Below, piece by piece: positions 35,485 through 47,700 of a stretch of 64,000 bases of DNA. A program made the translations under genes and the position numbers. The notes below the pieces were generated by a model. It saw only the letters and a program-made list of their open reading frames with translations, did no database searches and had not been told where the DNA came from. The number at the start of each line of letters is the position of its first letter. Positions within the stretch are counted from its first letter, which is position 1. The stretch is from Klebsormidium nitens. Taxonomy: Eukaryota; Streptophyta; Klebsormidiophyceae; Klebsormidiales; Klebsormidiaceae. The stretch spans positions 1 to 64,000 of the forward strand of contig DF237041.1 of assembly GCA_000708835.1 (NCBI GenBank), read 5' to 3'.

Positions 35485-38400
35485 CTAGATGAAGAATTGG
35501 CCCTCCCCAAGCTGGCGGTCATAAACGTCTTGACACACCTGTCCCAGCCCGTTCATTTGCCTCAGGTAAGCAATATGCCACGTGAACGTCGAGTAGATGT
35601 TTCCTATGAACGTCTTCGCTTTACTGCAAGTTAGTTGGTCTATCTGCCCGTACCGCATGTTAAAGTCGCCGCTCGGCGACTCGACGTACGACTTCCTCCA
35701 CGGAGGGAAGAAGTCTTGAACGAAGAACACGTTCTTGAACCCCTTCTCAAGGAACGCATTCCTCGTCTCGTCCGTAGCAACGTCGGTGCACACGTAGAGC
35801 GGCAGGTCGGTCGACACGTGTTGCAAAATGGTGTCCCCGACTTCGGAGATGGGCTTTTCCTCGGGATGGTCTAGCATAAACGTATCGCCCCTTCGCAAGT
35901 GGAGACAGCTGAACTCCTCCGTCCCGGCTTTCTGTAACATTGCGTTGACGATCTGGTCCTTTGTATCGACGACTATGGGGTTGGGAGCGATGCCGTGGAA
36001 AGCTTGCCGGTGGAACTTTTCCTGCAAAATCAGAAACAGATAGCCACGTCAAATGATCAAGCTCTGCCACGAGTGCAATCATCTGCATCATCAAGCGGGG
36101 TCCGTTGGTTTCGGTGGTTTCATCGTTGGCAAAGTACTAACGATGTCTTCAGACCGATACAGGAGACCGGAAACAATGCAACTCGAGTTCTCGCCATTCG
36201 CTGCCTTGGAAACCGCTGATTTAAGGTTGTGCTCAAGTTTTAGTTTCATTGAAAGTACGGGAGAAGCAGAGGCGATTGCAAGAACAAGGACGGGTAAGCG
36301 GACAGTGTAGCCAAAAGCGAGGTCTGCAAGAGAAATAGCAGTGTTCAGAGGACGTAACACATGATCAGGCAAATGTGACGCAAATCTCACAATGCCACGA
36401 GAAACGACAACAGGATTGAAGGCGATCAAGGAGGCATGCGGACCTTGACATAAGTGGAAAACGATCAGAGCAGTGAGTACATCTAAAACACACCCGGAAG
36501 AAAGGGACAAGTCGATCATCAACAGGAAGTAAGGGGTGGAGGGAGAGAAAGCTGCCGCGTCCTCACCTGCGCCGGACTTCCAAAAGCGCCGCCTTTCGCC
36601 CGAGCAGACGAGCGAAACGCCGGACAGACAAACACCATTCAAAACAGTGAAAGCACATCGAAAACGCAGACCAATTGTTGAAGGGCACAAACGGGTTAAG
36701 AACGCGGAAGGACACAAGCAGTAAACGTGCCGCATCTTCACCTGTGCGCCAGCATCGTCGAACTTGCCAAACCGCCGCACCATGTTGTAGAAGATCAGCA
36801 CCTGGTCGTTGTTTCCGCCAAACCAGCCCAGGATCTCCTCCTGACTGGCCCCCAGGTGGTAGTACTTGGACTGGTACTCCTTCGCGCGCGGCCACCAAGC
36901 CTCGCCGACGGGCGACGGCGGGCCGTTGTTGATGTACTGCACCGGGAGCTTCTCCCACTCCGGAAACGCCGTAGCGAGGAAACTGCAAAGAAGTTATTTG
37001 AACAGGTTGGGATTCAAAACGAGGCAACTTTACTAAGACATAGAAGGGTACAGCAAGTCTGACGAACTGGTCCTCCACTTTTCTTTAGGCTCTGATTACT
37101 TTTGAGGTCTGGCCGATGCAAATAGCATCTGCAGCGTGTGTAGTCGACGGCAAAGACCGTATTCAGGAGAAGGAAGGAGTTTCGACTTATCTGAATTCTT
37201 CAGCATCATAGTACTCTCTCCGATTTTCTCTTCCTCCAGGAAGATGCAATTCTCACCTCTGTGGAAGCACTCCCGGAAAGTGTTCCTGCAGCGCCTCGTA
37301 ATCGAAGAAGAAATCGTACGGCACCGGCGAGTCGACCATGTGGTCCCGATGAAACACCGGCAGAATCAGCGTGCGGTTCAACAGGCGCGCGAACGCGAGC
37401 GCGTTCCTCAGCGCCATGCGCTGGTTATTCAGCCCGTTGTCCTCGAGGGGGTCCCAGAACGTCAGGAACTTCCGCCCCCCGGGGCGGGAGTACTCAGGGG
37501 GATCCCCCGCCCACAAGTTGGCTTCGCGCAGGCGGTAGATCGCGGATGCGCGGTTGTCGGCCCAGTTGTTGTGGAGGGCAATCGGGGCAATCTGGAGCGA
37601 CTGAGGAAGGGTGGACTCGAAGAAGAGGGCCCCGTTGGGGAAGAGAGTCGGCTCGAGGATGCGCCACCGGAGGGGGGGGCGGCCCCGCACAAGGAGCTCG
37701 TGCATTGCCTGCGGGAACGGGACGATAGGTGAACACGCTATTGCACACTTGAGGGCAAATCAGGTTGTGTGAGTGCCAACGCCTTACAACCAAAGTTGTG
37801 AGAATGCGCAAAGTCGGAGACGGTCGTTGGGTGTTTGTTTGAGTGAGCGTCTGGGAGAACGGACGGTCTCCCATCAACCTGAGTTCGGGTTTCTGAAGCA
37901 GCCCAAAAACAGCAACGTTCGCAGTTGACCTCGTAGCATTTCGACTGAAGGAGAAAGAGAAAGTGACTGTGATGTCTGTGTCACTTTGTCTGACGGACTG
38001 CCTGACAGCGACCGACTGTGATTGACTAACTGACTGTGACTGTCACAGACTGACTGTTATTGACTGTGACTGTGACTGGGACACTGACTGTCACCGAATG
38101 TGACTATCCTGTCACTGACTGTCCAATCAAATCAGGCAGCCTGCAACGTTAGAAAAACCTTCGTTTTGGAAGGAGATCCAATATATTGAAAGGAAGACTT
38201 TTCGTGTCGCCAGAGGAGTACCATGAACCAAAGACTGAACCCTCTTCTCCTCCGAGGAAGAACTCTTCTACACCAGCGGGAAGCATCGTCCCATTCAAAT
38301 GTTCCAAGATGCAGGCTTGTCCTCACGTCTGCATCGGAGACCCCGCCTCGTCCCACCGCCTCCGCGACGCCCTCCCAAAACTCCACCACGCGCGTCCGCG

Positions 38401-41400
38401 CCACCGAGTAATGCAGCCCCGCGCCGACCACAGTTTCGACCGCCTTTCCCCCGGGACTCTGTTCACGGAACCCCGTCCGACTGTTACTCTGCACCTGTAA
38501 GTCTAGCTCGTTCTGGAAGAACTTGAACGGCGCCCGTTGCCAGACGATGTCCAGATCGCTGCTGAGTACGTGGTACCCTTGCTTTAGGCACCGCACGAGG
38601 ACCCCGTACCGGATCTTCCTCACTCTAGCACCCACGTCCTTTTCCTCGGGGGATCCCCCCGACAGGTCGAGCACTCCCCCCACTCCCTCCAACTTGCCCC
38701 CGCCAAACTTCTTGAAACTCTCCGAATCTACGGCGACCAAGACCAGGTTTTCTAGCGCCCCAACTCGCCGCAGATGGTGCGCAAAGTTCGCCAGCATGTC
38801 GTGCCAGCCAGCGGTAACTAGACCGACGATGACTTGCCGCCGCTTGTTGGCGGCCCCCTCGAGGGCATTCCGGAGGGCGGCGTCGTTAGACTGGGTTTCG
38901 TTTGAGGGTGCGACATCGTCGCTTAGCGGCAGGGTTTGGACGGTCTGCGCATTTGCGGTCGCCAGTAATTGCGCCACTTGGCGCTCGAGGTCGACGGCCT
39001 TCTGCGCTGCTCCATTTTCATTTCTGTAAGAAGAAGCAACGGTTTTAGCATCCTCCGAAAGATCACGATGTGGACTGGTGGTATAGTTGCGGCTTCCAGA
39101 GATGAATCAGAAGGCAACATCGAAGAGGGCAGGGAAGCATGCAAGCCATTCCGTTCGCCACACCGACGACGGACAAGACGGGAAAAGTTATGGTTCTCTG
39201 TAACAACTTTAAACATAAGCAGAGACAAGAATGATGTTTCATGCTTTCTCATCCCCCCCTCTTGTCCATGTCTTTTACTCAGGGGAGCTTAGATAGAAAC
39301 AGACCACCCAAAGACGATTCGAGAAATACTAATTGGAGGCAAACAACTAAGCGGCTCACTTGATAACCCCGGCCATCCACTCGTCGATCTCCGGCAGCAC
39401 GATGGTCTCGTCGGCCACTTCGCCCTCCACGAGCGGTGGCGAGAAGTGCGCAAAGAGGACGCTGCTGGGCAGGGCGGGAAGGTCCACCGGGTACGGCCCA
39501 TAGTTGCGGATCCAGTCCACGCGCTGGTACAGGTGCATCTTCTCGCGGTACTCCAGCTCGGTCCATACCTGGCCAACGAAACAGCTGGTTTTAGGCCCTG
39601 AGACATCAATCGAAGTTACTTATGTGTTACAGGGTTTGCAAGGACCTCCTCTCTGCATATGAATGCACCGCCAGTCCACGCACTGGTGCAGGTGCATCTT
39701 TTCGAGGGACTCCAGCTCCGTCCACCCTGGCCAAGAGCACGGGATGACGGAAGGACTGAATGACGGAAGGACTGAATGACAATCCTTTCAACCATTTAGA
39801 ACGTCCTCAGTCCCAAACCCAGCTTCTCGTTGACCTGCGGGTATGATGCGGCGTTGCGTTCTTGGCAACCATTTCATCCAAGCTGACCTTGAGTTTCGTG
39901 AAGTTCTGGTAATAATTAACCTCCTTCTAAAGACGTGGATGCTCGATGTATGCTGAAACTCCTCCGCAACTGTGGGACACCTGCTTAGAGTGCGCCTTGG
40001 AAAATCAACAAGGAAATCTGTGCAGCTCAGAAGCTCTTCTGGCCAGCATGAGACAGCTGCCTACATTGAACGGCTGTTGACAGGAGGACAAATCTAAAAT
40101 AGATGAAGCTAGACGCGAAGGGAGATGGATTCCTTTACCTGCGCTCACAATCCTATAGGTGAATGGTCCCGAACCTCGATTCTCCGAGAACCCAAAAGTT
40201 GATATCGGAGATCCAGATCCAACTCTCACCTGCTGCATATGCATGAGTGGCGCGAGGTCGAACGGCCAGTGCATGAACTTCCCGTTCGCAACCTCAAACA
40301 TAAACTTGACGAAGTTCAGGTCCCCCGTGTGGTACAGCGCGTTCCCGTTGATGTGCGAAATGATGTCACGCCCGATCGCCTCGCACTTTCCCTCGGGCCA
40401 TGGGAGGCACTTCCCGCGGAAAGCAGAGCCCTGGATCCAGTAGTCGCCTTTCGCGGCTTCCGTCAGCAGCTTGTCGAGCCATCCGGACTGGACGGGGGTG
40501 ACGTCAGGCTCCATCCAGAAGAGGTGCTGCAGAAAGCGGGTGTCGGTGGGTTTAGCAGACGGGTTACGAGACAGTGACATTGACCCTGGGGTTAACTGAC
40601 ACCGCGGGGATAAAGTTGGGCTCCATCCTGAAGAGGTGCTGTAGGAAAACGGGGGCGTCGGTGGGTTTAGGAATCGGGTTAAGAGACTGTGAAACCAACC
40701 CTGAAAATCATGACACTTCGACTGACAACGACATGACGACAACATGAATAAGCGGGTGTGACGGCGGGCTCCATCCAATGGAAGTGCTGAGCAAAAGTGG
40801 CTGTTGGTGGATTTAGCAGACGGGTTAGGAGACAGGGAAACCAACCCTGAGGTTAGGAAGCTTCGACTGTGCCTTACACCAAAACCTCTACAAACTGGGG
40901 AGGGTGGTTGTTTCCAATTTCTGCAGGAGCAGACGCAATCTGCTGGATAACTCTCCTTGCAATTCTTGTGCCGCCGCTGGGGCTGAGGGGCTATCAAGCC
41001 TTCTTTGATTTCTCTGTTCTGCGGGCCTAAACTCCATGACACTATACATCACGAGGCGCGTCTTCAGCTGTGAATCTGTGCAAGTTGGGAGCCATCCATC
41101 AGAAACGAGCCAGACCCTCCAACTCGCCCGTCCCAGCATTCGAACAAAGGCGCCCTTGCATTCCACAAACAACCGGCAGGCAAGTGAAGACTGGTTGTTC
41201 TGCTTGAGAAAAGGCCACCACCTGCTTTTCAGCAAATCAATGTACTGCAGGCTACAGCTGACTTTTAGCAACTTTGCCCCATAAAGTCAAAAGCTCTCTG
41301 ACAGTGCGGCGCCACTTCATCCCTCAGAATGTTTTTGAATTAACAAAGTGCCCTTGATTCCTCTCCTGAGGTCAATGTGCCTGAGCGCCCTGCCTGATCG

Positions 41401-43188
41401 CATCAAGAATAAAAGCCTGTTTGCCTCCATCAAGACATTTACCAACTTTCTTCAAATGAAGATGCAATCCATTGCGACTTGTAAGACAAGCTTTCAGGAT
41501 TCCCCACCTGCACTTCCATGATCTGGAGCTTGGTGAGGTGCTCGAACATGAGGTTGTAGAACATCATGTTGGGCCCCCTCGTCCACAGGTGGTTCGTCCG
41601 CTTCTTGTCGTAGACGTCATCCGCGTCCGAGAGGTTCGCCGACACAAACGCGACCTGCATTTTGGGCAAGGTTTAAGAGGGGCATAAGCTATCGCATGAT
41701 ATACTCGATATGCCAACAGCTCCTTTGCTGATTGGATTTGCCGACTATCTTCCGTTTGAGCGACTAGTGCCATTGAAGGCAGGCCAAAGCGAGCGCAACC
41801 TGGGTCTGCAACAGTGCTGAAGATGGTTAGTGGGGAGAGTTTAGTTAAGATGCGGTGCAGTAGATTGGTTCTTTGTGCCTGTCACTGATTCGACCACAGT
41901 TTGCGAAGAGAAGTAGATCCTATTAGTATATACGGAGAAGGTATGGAAGGCATACAAGAACCTTGACAGACATTTGAGACCGGCGTTTGAGGGGATTTCG
42001 TGAGGCATCACGGGCGCCTCTATGCCCTTTTACTGGGAGGTTGTCTGACAGCCCTCCTGAGAGTTGTCAGTAGCCAACTAGCAAAGGGGCGCCACTCTGC
42101 TCTCAAAAATTTGCTCAAAAGGGCACAAGTCCGTGATCAACTGCCGCGGACGGATGTTTCTGATTCTTTTTGTAGCTGCAGCTTTAAACATTAAACCATC
42201 AACAGCAATGGGGCACTTGGATCCTCGTCCATTCTGAGGTGAATGTTGCTTGACGCTAGATGTAAACTGACGGGACGCTATCTGTTTACTGACGGGGCAA
42301 AGGAAGTCTGCCTACAAGGTATGCTGCATACATGTGAGACCGCACCATTTTAGCTGAACAGTGCAGGTGGACACGTTGGTTGATCAAACATCCTTCAATT
42401 ACAGCATCGATGATCCCCACTCTTTCACAAGGGCAAGCCCGAACTACCACATTACATTCTGAAAACCTGCTTCGATTGGCCACATTGTGTGCATGAAGCT
42501 GAGGCACCTTGAGCTGCCTTTGACCGAACAAAGGCACTTTGTATGCAGGTCATCTCGTGGCAGTGCCCCACATTATACTAACAAAAGCACGAGCACCTCC
42601 AAACAATGCAGCTCCTCCTGTTGCTAAAGGCAGCCCGCTCGGAGATTGCAGACCGCTGCTTGCACTGAACAAACTCACAGAAACATCAGATTGCTGCATT
42701 GCAGAGCAGAAAAAAGCTGGATTCCTTACCTCTGAAAAGCAGGCCTTGATGTTTGGCGACTCCGCGGCATATCTGCGTAAGGCATTCGCGCCTTCGGACT
42801 CTGCGCTCATGTCCATGTCACCGTAGAGCAGCAACACTGCTCGGTGCGCGACGCCCCGATGCTCGCACGGGCCCTGACTGTCCCACCCCTTCAGTGCATC
42901 CAAAGCGTTCCCCGCCTGCCTTTCGGCAAAGGCAAGAGCAACCGCCACCTTGCCGTGCAACCCTAGACCCTCCGTAAAACACATGTCCTTGGCTAAGTTA
43001 CTGCGGCTGTGCCAGAGGAAGAAGCCGTTGAAGAAGACGATCCCAAACACGAGGAACAGAACGAATGCTACGCTGCTGTTGAATGTGCGCGCCATCTGCT
43101 GCCTCTTGACTTGCGGGGAGAAGGGGCGGTTCCATTGTGATCCTAGCCCAGAGAGAGACAGGAGAAACTGGCTAGGAATGGCAGCCAT
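35485..43188 (-). CDS. Three-module Golgi-type glycosyltransferase (GT-A-like + GT77-like + O-FucT-like)
   Basis: Eight exons in transcript order: 42730-43188, 41508-41654, 40230-40526, 39360-39568, 38327-39023, 37257-37708, 36742-36982 and 35485-36021. All phases match, giving 1012 aa. Residues 39-59 are one hydrophobic helix after a basic tail, the layout of a type II Golgi enzyme. Module 1 (about 95-370) includes AVLLLYGDMD, TNHLWTRGPNMMFYN and FWMEPDVTP (EPD at 208-210, placed like a DxD). Module 2 (about 433-669) fits the nucleotide-diphospho-sugar transferase family PF03407/GT77: VTAGWHDML, LSSDLDIVW (DLD at 527-529), LFPNG and HNNW (649-652). Module 3 (about 683-1012) fits plant O-fucosyltransferase-like PF10250: DNGLNNQRMALRNALAFARL and CLHLRRGD (875-880). 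It probably acts on cell-wall or glycoprotein glycans in the Golgi lumen. Acceptor and donor sugars cannot be read from sequence. Whether all modules are active is unknown. Confidence 0.88.
37960..38130. repeat. TGACTG-type simple repeat in an intron
   Basis: A degenerate tract of TGACTG / GACTGTGACTGT words fills about 170 bp of the intron between the GT77-like exons (38327-39023 and 37257-37708). It looks like a decayed microsatellite. Confidence 0.8.
39568..39735 (-). repeat. Decoy copy of a glycosyltransferase exon start
   Basis: On the minus strand, 39672-39735 repeats the acceptor and first ~55 bases of the exon 39360-39568 (GGCCAG, then GAGCTGGAGT, AAGATGCACCTG and GTGGACTGG). The offset is about 158 bp upstream in the transcript. 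The copy lies in the preceding intron and has scattered substitutions. Confidence 0.8.
40510..40870 (-). repeat. Three tandem copies of a glycosyltransferase exon start
   Basis: The acceptor and start of exon 40230-40526 (CAG, CACCTCTTCTGGATGGAGC on the minus strand) recur with changes at 40638 and 40786. Each unit also carries the adjoining intron words (GGTGGGTTTAGCAGACGGGTT and AACCAACCCTGA, plus strand). Offsets are 112 and 148 bp. Only the copy at 40526 continues into conserved protein. Confidence 0.85.
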
Positions 43189-43436
43189 AGTTTCGGGCAG
43201 ATCTCACATTACCGCACGGGTTGTTGCAAGAGGCCCAATGCCGCGTGGACCATCGCTTCTTCGCCAATGCTAGCGAACCATGGTTTAGGTACCCTCAGAC
43301 TCCGCACTTATTGCCGCAATGGCGGCGGCATTGCCCTCCACTGCAGAATCCTGTACGTGCGGAATCAACCCTGACCTTCCCCAAAAACCTTGGAAGTTGA
43401 CTCTGGAGTCTGGACGAGATCTGTAGATACAAGAAA
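43189..43436. promoter_or_regulatory. Upstream region of the glycosyltransferase gene
   Basis: This short interval between the start codon and the first inverted-repeat element should hold the 5' UTR and core promoter. I recognise no motif. The promoter appears to be bounded by mobile elements within 250 bp. Confidence 0.35.
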
Positions 43437-43753
43437 TATTGCACATTCGGTCAAACCTGGCCGCCTGACCCAATTCTGATTGGGGACCGATCGCAGAACT
43501 TGCCCGATGCGCAGAACTTGAGACCCTTCGATGATCTAAATGCCCTTCATCGAATGGCCCAAGTTCTGCAAAACCTGGCCGGCCGGTCAGAGCTGTTGTA
43601 AAACGTATTCACGGGCACAGGGTCAGAACTAGGGCCGTTCGATGGAGTCCTTCTGCGTAATCGAAGGGTCAATGTTCTGCGCATCGGCAAGTTCTGCGAT
43701 CGGTCCCAATCGGTTCTCGGGTCAGGCGGCCAGGTTTGACCGAACCTGCAATA
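43437..43753. mobile_element. Fold-back MITE, about 317 bp, with ~100-bp inverted arms
   Basis: The left arm (TATTGCA, TTCGGTCAAACCTGGCCG, ACCGATCGCAGAACTTG, GATGCGCAGAAC, CCTTCGAT) is repeated in reverse complement at the right end, finishing with ACCTGCAATA. Arms are about 90-100 bp with some mismatches. No coding frame. The right end touches the next element at 43752. Confidence 0.85.
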
Positions 43754-44076
43754 CCGTACGACCAAGGTATGATTCCGAATGCTAAAAAAAAGCAATTATT
43801 TGGCGAATGCGAGCCCAAATCATGTATTATTTTCCACTTTCCGACCCTAAATCCGAATCGGTGAGGGGTACCCAGGTACCCATGCTTTCTAGGGGACTGG
43901 CGGAACAAGGTACGTACCGGAGAGTTATACGGCCTGGAAAAGTACTTTCCGAATGAGTTTTAGCAATTATTTTTGCTTTCCAAAAAAGCAGAATCCGACT
44001 GCTTATCCGGAATTTCCAACTTTCCGCATGCAAATAATTATTTATTTAATCGGAATCATACCTTGGTCGTACGGTA
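43752..44076. mobile_element. MITE, about 325 bp, with 27-bp perfect inverted ends
   Basis: The ends are exact reverse complements: TACCGTACGACC...GATTCCGA (43752-43778) and TCGGAATCATACC...GTACGGTA (44050-44076). If the TA at each edge is the target-site duplication, the element proper starts CCGTACG and resembles Tc1/mariner-type MITEs; that assignment is inference. It carries internal short inverted words (GGTACCCAGGTACC). Related end sequence occurs at about 31290-31330. Confidence 0.88.
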
Positions 44077-44775
44077 ATACATAGCATGCTGCATGATTCA
44101 CAGACGCCGACTCGTTGACCAGCTCATCTGTACCACTGCCAGTACCTATGTAATTCACCGGGTGACCAGGGCGGCCTGGTGCCTTTGCCAGAGTTTGAAT
44201 GGAACAGGGGGCTTGATGACCTTCTTACTAACTTTTCTGTAAGCCGTCCGATGAGGCAGCTCTCGCTAATCGACGGCTCGATCTACATATTGGGGTGGCA
44301 TGTCAAATGTGACCTTTGACCCCCGTAGTACTAAGTAATCTACTGCCAGTAGGAACTGCACACTGCACAGCGGCTGAGCCTGGAAGTTGTAGGGCCAAAA
44401 CACCAATAAGAAGTACCGTACATTTGTCCATGTCATCAGACAGTACGTACCAGGTACCAAAGTGCCCTAGGAGAAGTCTGGAACCTGCCCTGCCCGGTGC
44501 CGTTTTCAAGGGGGTTAGGATTTCGATTTTCAATCCATTCATGCTGCCAGCTTCAGACTTCAAGTTCAGTGCTTTTGAAACCTGGAGCCTAGACAGAATG
44601 GCCGCCGCATAGCCAATCCTGATTTGCTGCAACTAATGCAGTGGGACAAACGATTTCAAGAGAATTTGCATTCATTCTGGTCTCCCTGCAGAGATTCAGC
44701 TCATTTTTGAAGCATCTGCATCTTTTCAAAGATTGAAGTGGGGTGGTGCAAGGGGGGGTGTAACAACTTATTGCA
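44077..44775. other. Upstream region of the M28 peptidase gene
   Basis: This holds no gene I can support. It should include the peptidase promoter. Several GGTACC / GTACGTACC words suggest further degraded element sequence. Confidence 0.4.
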
Positions 44776-47700
44776 TTGATGACCACGAAACTTATCACCA
44801 CCATGTTCAAAAGAGGGGGGTGTGATCTGCCCGGGGAGGCGCTCTGCTTCTGTATTGTGAGCTTGTTAATTCTAATAGAGGCTCCTCAATTGGTTGTTGG
44901 AGACCAAAATGATATGAGTGGGTGGCACCTGAGCCAAAAGGTAAGGCCTACGCTGCTGGAAACTTGAAGAGTCGAGGGTCTTTGACCCAACTGTCTTTCT
45001 AAGAACACATTCAACGTTTTTGCTTGGATTGGAATGAGTGGTCATTGCAAGCAAGTTCCCGGAGGTCAACAACTCAGAAGTTGTCAGCATTCAATGTGCC
45101 CTGCCAGCTCTAGTTGGGAAGGAGAGGAGTAAATGTGCAATTGTCCATCAAAGGGTGAGGAAAATGTAAATCATGCTCACTTTGTGAAAAACGTTTTCTG
45201 CATATTAAAGTGGATCTGATGTGAACTCGCTTGAAGAAAGTCCTTATACCAGACGAATTGGTGGTGTACTTCAATCAATCCTGACTAATCTTATGTGACA
45301 CTGAATTGCTGGATGGTACGGTTGCAGCTGGCCTATCAGCTGAAAATCTGTCCAATCACTCCTCGGGTTACACAACCAGAGCAAGTCTTCTCCGATGTAT
45401 TCATTGCTTTCAATCAGTTCCAATGCTCTTTAGAACACTTTCTCACAAAGCATTTCACGATTTAATCTGGTGACAGGTGGAAGCAAACAAAGAGATCAGC
45501 CTACATTCAGCAAGTGTCCCGGGTCGTCCATTTGGACGCCTTCAGGAGATTTTACAGAGCATCAAACTGGATGTTGAGCAGATCATCGTAGCCGCTTCCA
45601 GTACTGAGTAAGCACTTGCACGTTTGTCTTGTTGACAACTTTATGAACATGTCAAAGTGATCTGTCTTTAGTCAGCGCGACTTTGAATGTTTCAATTGCT
45701 TTCTTGTCACATTTTTCCGAAGAGTACAGTTGCGGTGATGCAAGCGAAAATGGCAGCTTCCTATCGTTTTCAAATTAAGACGGTCTTCACAAGAGAGTAC
45801 TTCTCAAAATTTGCAGTGCCCTATATGCTTTGAGGCAATAAGCAAGTCAGTTCTGCCAACATAAAGTGATACATTGAATTTTCATATTCAAAAGGAATCC
45901 ATTGTTATGGCTTTTGTTCAGAAGCAGTCCTTCATCTACTTTATCAGACGTGCCCAGCTCCTATCACCAATTCAAGGACACTGTTGGCGTATGGGTAGCG
46001 TGTCTAGAGAAATACAGCCGCTGGAGTTCACTATCTGTGCGTTTCAGAAAGCCTGTATCGACCAGGGCAACGAGGTGCTAACTCACACCGTTCCTTCGGC
46101 CCTTGCAGTGTCGTGTTTGAACGGCTCGCATATGTAGCGGACACTTTTGGACCCCGCTTCAGTGGCACGTCGGGGCTCGAGCTGGCGATCGACCATATCA
46201 AGGTATGGGCTGGATCTGCCACCTTCGAAGCCCTGAAGCGAACGGTCCAACCAGTTTTCGACCTGTCTAATCCGATTTTTTGCCCCGATTGTGATACAGT
46301 GACTACCGAGTGGTGAAAGCCTTGGCTGACATCAGATATGAGTGATATGACCTTACTGCCTTGATGTTAGTGTGTGATTCGTTTCAGCTGACTGGCGCGC
46401 AACAAGTTTCAGCCAGCACAACAATGTCGAGTGGTGCCTCCAACTTTAAAGGTCGTTCGAACGGGAAAGCATGTGTCGGTTCGACCTACCCCTGAGTCGG
46501 GATGTTAGATCTGATAACACACATCGGATGCTATCATTTTCGGACCTCATTGGAAGAATTCGTCTCATGTGAGATGGCTTCGCAATTGATCGAAAGATTC
46601 AGGAGGCGGTCTATTCTGAATCTGATCGCCTCCGTGCCTTCTCCTAGCCTTGCCTAGCCTACCAACTGAATTCCTGGCTGATAGGGGACGACTCAAGCTT
46701 CTATTCCGTTCCTGTGGCACTCATCCATGTTTTACGCCTCAGACTCGCTTCCTTGGCCCCGAACACCTATACCTGTAACCTTTTCGCTGACCCCTCTCCC
46801 TTTCAGCCCGGTTTGGCGGGGCCGATCAACAAGTTCCAATCATTTTCCAACTATTCTGTTTCTGGCGGACAATCATCATTTTATTTCCTAGTTCGTCTGC
46901 CTTTGCAGGCCGTTTAATCAGCTTGAACCTCTTTCCCTGAGTTGTTCGTTATGCCCATCACCAACGTCTACCTAACCTCTTTCTTAACCCGCCTACCCAG
47001 GCCGAGATGCAGCGCGACGGCCTTTCCGTCACTGAAGAACCTGTCATGGTCCCCCGCTGGGTGCGCGGCGCCGAACAGGCACGCCTAGTTTCCCCCCGCA
47101 ACAAAACGCTCGCAATGGTCGGCCTTGGGGACAGCATCGGCACCGGGGGCAAACCGATCGTCGCCCCCGTTCTAGTTGTTTCCTCCTTTGCGGATCTCGC
47201 ATTGAGACGCAACGAAGCCGCAGGAAGAATCGTCGTCTTCAACACGCCGTTTGTCTCATATGGTGAAACGGTGGACTACCGTTCCGGGGGGGCCGCCGCG
47301 GCAGCGGCGGCAGGGGGGGTCGCCGCGCTCGTGCGTTCGGTGACGTCATTTAGTCTACAGACGCCGCACGCGGGCACGACGGATAAAGCGAGTGTCCCGG
47401 CGGCGGCGATCACGGTCGAAGACGCGGAGCTTTTGGCGAGAATGCAGAGGAGGGGGCAGGAACCGGTGGTGGAGTTGTACATGGAGGCGCAGACACTGCC
47501 AGACGTCCAATCCAGGTGAGGACACGTGTCCTAAGGGCGATTGCGGGCTCGTGAGGCTTGTGTGATGTCGAAGTTTTGCAGAGGAGTGGCTTTGTGTCTG
47601 TTCAACGGATCTCAGTCTTGGTATTCGTTGATCCAGATATGCAAACGGACCCACAAGGACAGGTCGGATGGATACCGTATGAGAAATTGTCACCTTCTGC

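Noticed and set aside
36091-36942. 283-residue minus-strand frame
   Set aside because: Only its first 67 or so codons are exon; the rest reads through the intron after a GTGAAG donor that keeps the O-fucosyltransferase-like frame.
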